Shown here piece by piece: positions 62,338 to 64,000 of a stretch of DNA of 64,000 nt (position 1 is the first letter of the stretch; each line of letters opens with the position of its first letter). The stretch is from assembly GCF_000472785.1 (NCBI RefSeq), contig NZ_AXAL01000022.1, forward strand, positions 74,810 through 138,809, in the 5' to 3' direction. The notes below the pieces were generated by a model. The model saw only the letters and a list, made by a program, of their open reading frames with translations. It made no database searches and was not told where the DNA came from. Source of the stretch: Mesorhizobium loti CJ3sym (lineage in GTDB: Bacteria > Pseudomonadota > Alphaproteobacteria > Rhizobiales > Rhizobiaceae). Both the position numbers and the translations under genes were made by a program.

Positions 62338-62362
62338 TCCGGGATTAAGGTTTGATCCTGGA

Positions 62363-63376
62363 TCAGGCCGCCAGAAGCTGCTTGCGGTCGACACGCTCCT
62401 GTTGCGGCGAACGGGCATAGAGCTCGCGGTAGCATTTCGAGAAGTGCGAGGCCGAGACGAAGCCGCAAGCGACCGCCACCTCGACCACCGGCATCGATGA
62501 CTGGATCAGCAGGTGCCTGGCGCGATCGAGCCGGATTTCCAGATAGTAGCGGGCGGGCGACCGGCCCATCTCGGTGCGGAACAGCCGCTCGATCTGGCGG
62601 CGCGACAGGTCGACATGGTCGGCGATCTCGATCAGCGACAGCGGCTCGGACAGATTGCCTTCCATCAGCTCGATGATGGTCAGCACTTTCGAGTTCTGCA
62701 CGCCGAGCCGGGCGCGCAGCGGCAGGCGCTGGCGGTCGGTCGGGCTGCGCACGCGGTCGGTCAGCACCTGTTCGCAGACGCGGTTGACAAGGTTGTCGTC
62801 GAAATCGTCACCGATCAGCTTCAGCATCATGTCGAGTGCGGCGGTGCCGCCGGCGCAGGTGTAGATGTTCTGGTCGATCTCGAACAAGTCGGCAAAGACA
62901 TTGGCCTTCGGGAACGCCTCGGAAAAGCCGGGCAGGTTTTCCCAGTGGATGGCGCAGCGCTTGTTGGACAGGAGCCCGGCGGCGGCCAGGATATGGGCGC
63001 CGGTGCAGAGGCCACCGACGGCAACGCCGCGATTATACTCCTCGCGCAGCCAGGCGAAGGCCGACTTGTTCTGATAGCGTTCGACATTAATGCCGCTGCA
63101 GACGATGGCCATATTGGGTCGATCGGGGCCTGCCATCTTCTTGCGTTCTTCTTCGAGCGAGGTGTTGACCGCGCATTCGACACCGTTGGAGGCGCGCACC
63201 GGCTTGCCGTCGATGCTGGCGAGGCGCCACCGGTAGGCCTCGTAACCGAGCATGCGGTTGGCGGAGCGCAGCGGGTCGAGCGCGGTCGCAAAAGCGATCA
63301 TGGTGAAATCGGGAACAAGGAAGAACACAAACGACCGCTTGATCGGATGCTTGACGGCGTTCAAAGGGAACCTCAT
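62363..63376 (-). CDS. GlxA/GbdR-type AraC regulator (DJ-1-like sensor plus AraC HTH)
   Basis: This 337-residue regulator has an N-terminal DJ-1/PfpI-like domain (about 12-185; SFVFFLVPDFTMIAFATALD, SGINVERYQNKSAFAWLREE, GVAVGGLCTGAHILAAAGLL) and a C-terminal AraC HTH pair (about 235-335; PLSLIEIADHVDLSRRQIER, AVACGFVSASHFSKCYRELY). The Pseudomonas GbdR/CdhR group has this architecture and controls betaine, dimethylglycine, sarcosine and carnitine breakdown. I chose the Met at 63376: the longer frame to 63442 would run through a clear palindrome. The downstream importer, and the sox and demethylase operons, are candidate targets. Confidence 0.83.
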   Translation of the reverse strand: MRFPLNAVKHPIKRSFVFFLVPDFTMIAFATALDPLRSANRMLGYEAYRWRLASIDGKPVRASNGVECAVNTSLEEERKKMAGPDRPNMAIVCSGINVERYQNKSAFAWLREEYNRGVAVGGLCTGAHILAAAGLLSNKRCAIHWENLPGFSEAFPKANVFADLFEIDQNIYTCAGGTAALDMMLKLIGDDFDDNLVNRVCEQVLTDRVRSPTDRQRLPLRARLGVQNSKVLTIIELMEGNLSEPLSLIEIADHVDLSRRQIERLFRTEMGRSPARYYLEIRLDRARHLLIQSSMPVVEVAVACGFVSASHFSKCYRELYARSPQQERVDRKQLLAA

Positions 63377-63395
63377 CTGGCCATGACGCGAACAG

Positions 63396-63490
63396 GATGT
63401 CGCGAATAGCATAGCGACATCAGGAAAAACCTTGCCTGTCAATCGGCTACGCCGTCTGGACGAGATTAAATTTGCGACATGGGTCGCAAA
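63396..63490. promoter_or_regulatory. Two GCGACA palindromes upstream of the GbdR-like gene
   Basis: GATGTCGC-N10-GCGACATC (63396-63421) is a perfect 8-bp inverted repeat. TTTGCGAC-ATGG-GTCGCAAA (63471-63490) is another. Both are built from the same (T)GCGAC core, and the copies at 63414 and 63473 are about 59 bp apart. They lie 20-115 bp before the regulator's start and are probably its autoregulatory or activator sites. Confidence 0.55.
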
Positions 63491-63569
63491 TGGGCAATAG
63501 GCGTGCAGCGATGCCGGGAAAGCGGCAGTAACTGTTCAAGGCGCGGGCAAAGTGCGCAAAACAAACAAA

Positions 63570-63599
63570 AACGCCGCTTGGCTGGAGCCAGGCGGCGTT
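63570..63599 (-). terminator. Intrinsic terminator for the minus-strand gene remnant
   Basis: AACGCCGCTTGGCT-GG-AGCCAGGCGGCGTT is a 14-bp stem with one G-T type pair. On the minus strand it is followed by TTTTTGTTTGTTTTG, the pattern of an intrinsic terminator. It lies 43 nt after the stop of the truncated reading frame at 63643. Confidence 0.85.
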
Positions 63600-63642
63600 G
63601 CAGTTTTAAAGCAGCGGCAGGGATGCGCTGCCCGGAAAAAGG

Positions 63643-63719
63643 TCAGGCGACGAAGCCGAGGCGCGCCGCAGCCATCGCGCCGGTCTGGCCAGGCATGGTG
63701 TTGGCAAGGCGTTGACGCT
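63643..63719 (-). pseudogene. 3' remnant of an unknown gene cut by the transposase element
   Basis: Reading the minus strand towards the terminator, an open frame ends in ERQRLANTMPGQTGAMAAAR then LGFVA and a TGA stop at 63643. It looks like a genuine protein C-terminus (Ala/Gly-rich helix) and has its own terminator. Its upstream part is replaced by the IS481-type transposase at 63720, so the gene was probably interrupted by the insertion. I do not recognise the family from 25 residues. That this is coding is an inference. Confidence 0.45.
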
Positions 63720-64000
63720 CTAGATGTGGAGCCTCAACAGGTTGTCCTCGGTCCAGCCGAGGCGGCTGATTGGTGTTAGTGACTTTAGGCTGCCGTGCGG
63801 ACGATGCCAATTGTATCTGTGAAGCCAGACTGGAAGCTCGGCTGCACGGCTATCTGAGGTCGGATAGGCGACGGCATAAGCCCACTCCCGCAGGGCGGTC
63901 TGAATGAAGCGTTCGGCCTTGCCGTTGGTTTTTGGCGTATATGGCTTTGTGCGCACGTGCTTGAGCCCGAGCTTGCGGCAGGCTCTGGCGAAGGCCTTCG
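63720..64000 (-). mobile_element. IS481-type transposase, C-terminal part, 5' end outside the window
   Basis: The visible 93 residues run KAFARACRKLGLKHVRTKPY then TPKTNGKAERFIQTALREWA and GWTEDNLLRLHI at the stop. The Glu in TNGKAERF is the last residue of the DDE catalytic triad, and the C-terminal LHRYNWHRPHGSLKSLTPIS is typical of IS481/IS3-like integrase cores. The gene continues beyond the right edge. The left end of the element is near 63700-63722; no certain terminal inverted repeat could be assigned with only one end visible. Confidence 0.85.

Noticed and set aside
62363..63442. Longer regulator starting at 63442
   Set aside because: The extra 22 residues have no family similarity and the DNA there contains a perfect palindrome, so it is more likely the promoter region.

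Overview
The window reads as chromosomal DNA of a high-GC alphaproteobacterium of the Rhizobiales, most likely Mesorhizobium or a close Phyllobacteriaceae relative. The evidence is gene content (serine-cycle genes beside a LuxR gene, cbtBA behind a B12 riboswitch, tetrameric sarcosine oxidase, several FAD/GcvT demethylases), GC-rich codons that leave long shadow frames, and short dispersed repeats of rhizobial type. There is no rRNA, tRNA, CRISPR array or prophage. One transposase fragment sits at the right edge.

Layout. 1-4983: serine-glyoxylate aminotransferase, malyl-CoA lyase and malate-CoA ligase genes (minus strand) behind a LuxR-type gene. 5302-11326: MgtE, a MerR regulator, two membrane proteins, an MFS carrier and a Rieske oxygenase of the betaine/carnitine type. 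11478-16698: B12 riboswitch, cobalt transport (cbtBA), cobU/P, cobO, cobD, cobC and a small phosphatase. 16983-25040: creatininase-like and RidA genes divergent from a seven-gene operon (ABC importer, cytosine-deaminase-like hydrolase, flavin enzymes). 25232-33700: a regulator-led operon with two FAD/GcvT demethylases, an aminotransferase and a homocysteine methyltransferase, divergent from a nitroreductase. 35388-40553: soxBDAG. 40760-45659: MscS-type channel, a frameshifted NmrA gene, an AraC regulator and a small secreted protein. 45886-53795: the most unusual block, a candidate pathway for polyprenyl-phosphate pentose and its transfer. It holds a HAD-UbiA fusion, a DprE1-like oxidase, a small multidrug-type membrane protein, an extended SDR, a class III aminotransferase, a GT-C-like membrane protein and an FkbM methyltransferase. 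53951-62337: a third FAD/GcvT protein, secreted proteins, a divergent ATP-grasp/methyltransferase pair and a NitT/TauT-type ABC operon. 62363-64000: a GbdR/GlxA-type regulator with palindromic sites, then a gene remnant cut by an IS481-type transposase.

Two themes tie the genes together. The first is one-carbon metabolism. The Rieske oxygenase, three FAD/GcvT proteins, sarcosine oxidase and a GbdR-like regulator would strip N-methyl groups from betaine-type compounds, giving glycine and methylene-THF, which the serine-cycle genes can assimilate. The second is a mycobacterial-style decaprenylphosphoryl-arabinose route in a Gram-negative genome, the leading candidate for an undescribed system. 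All functions are inferred from sequence reading alone; no database search was possible.
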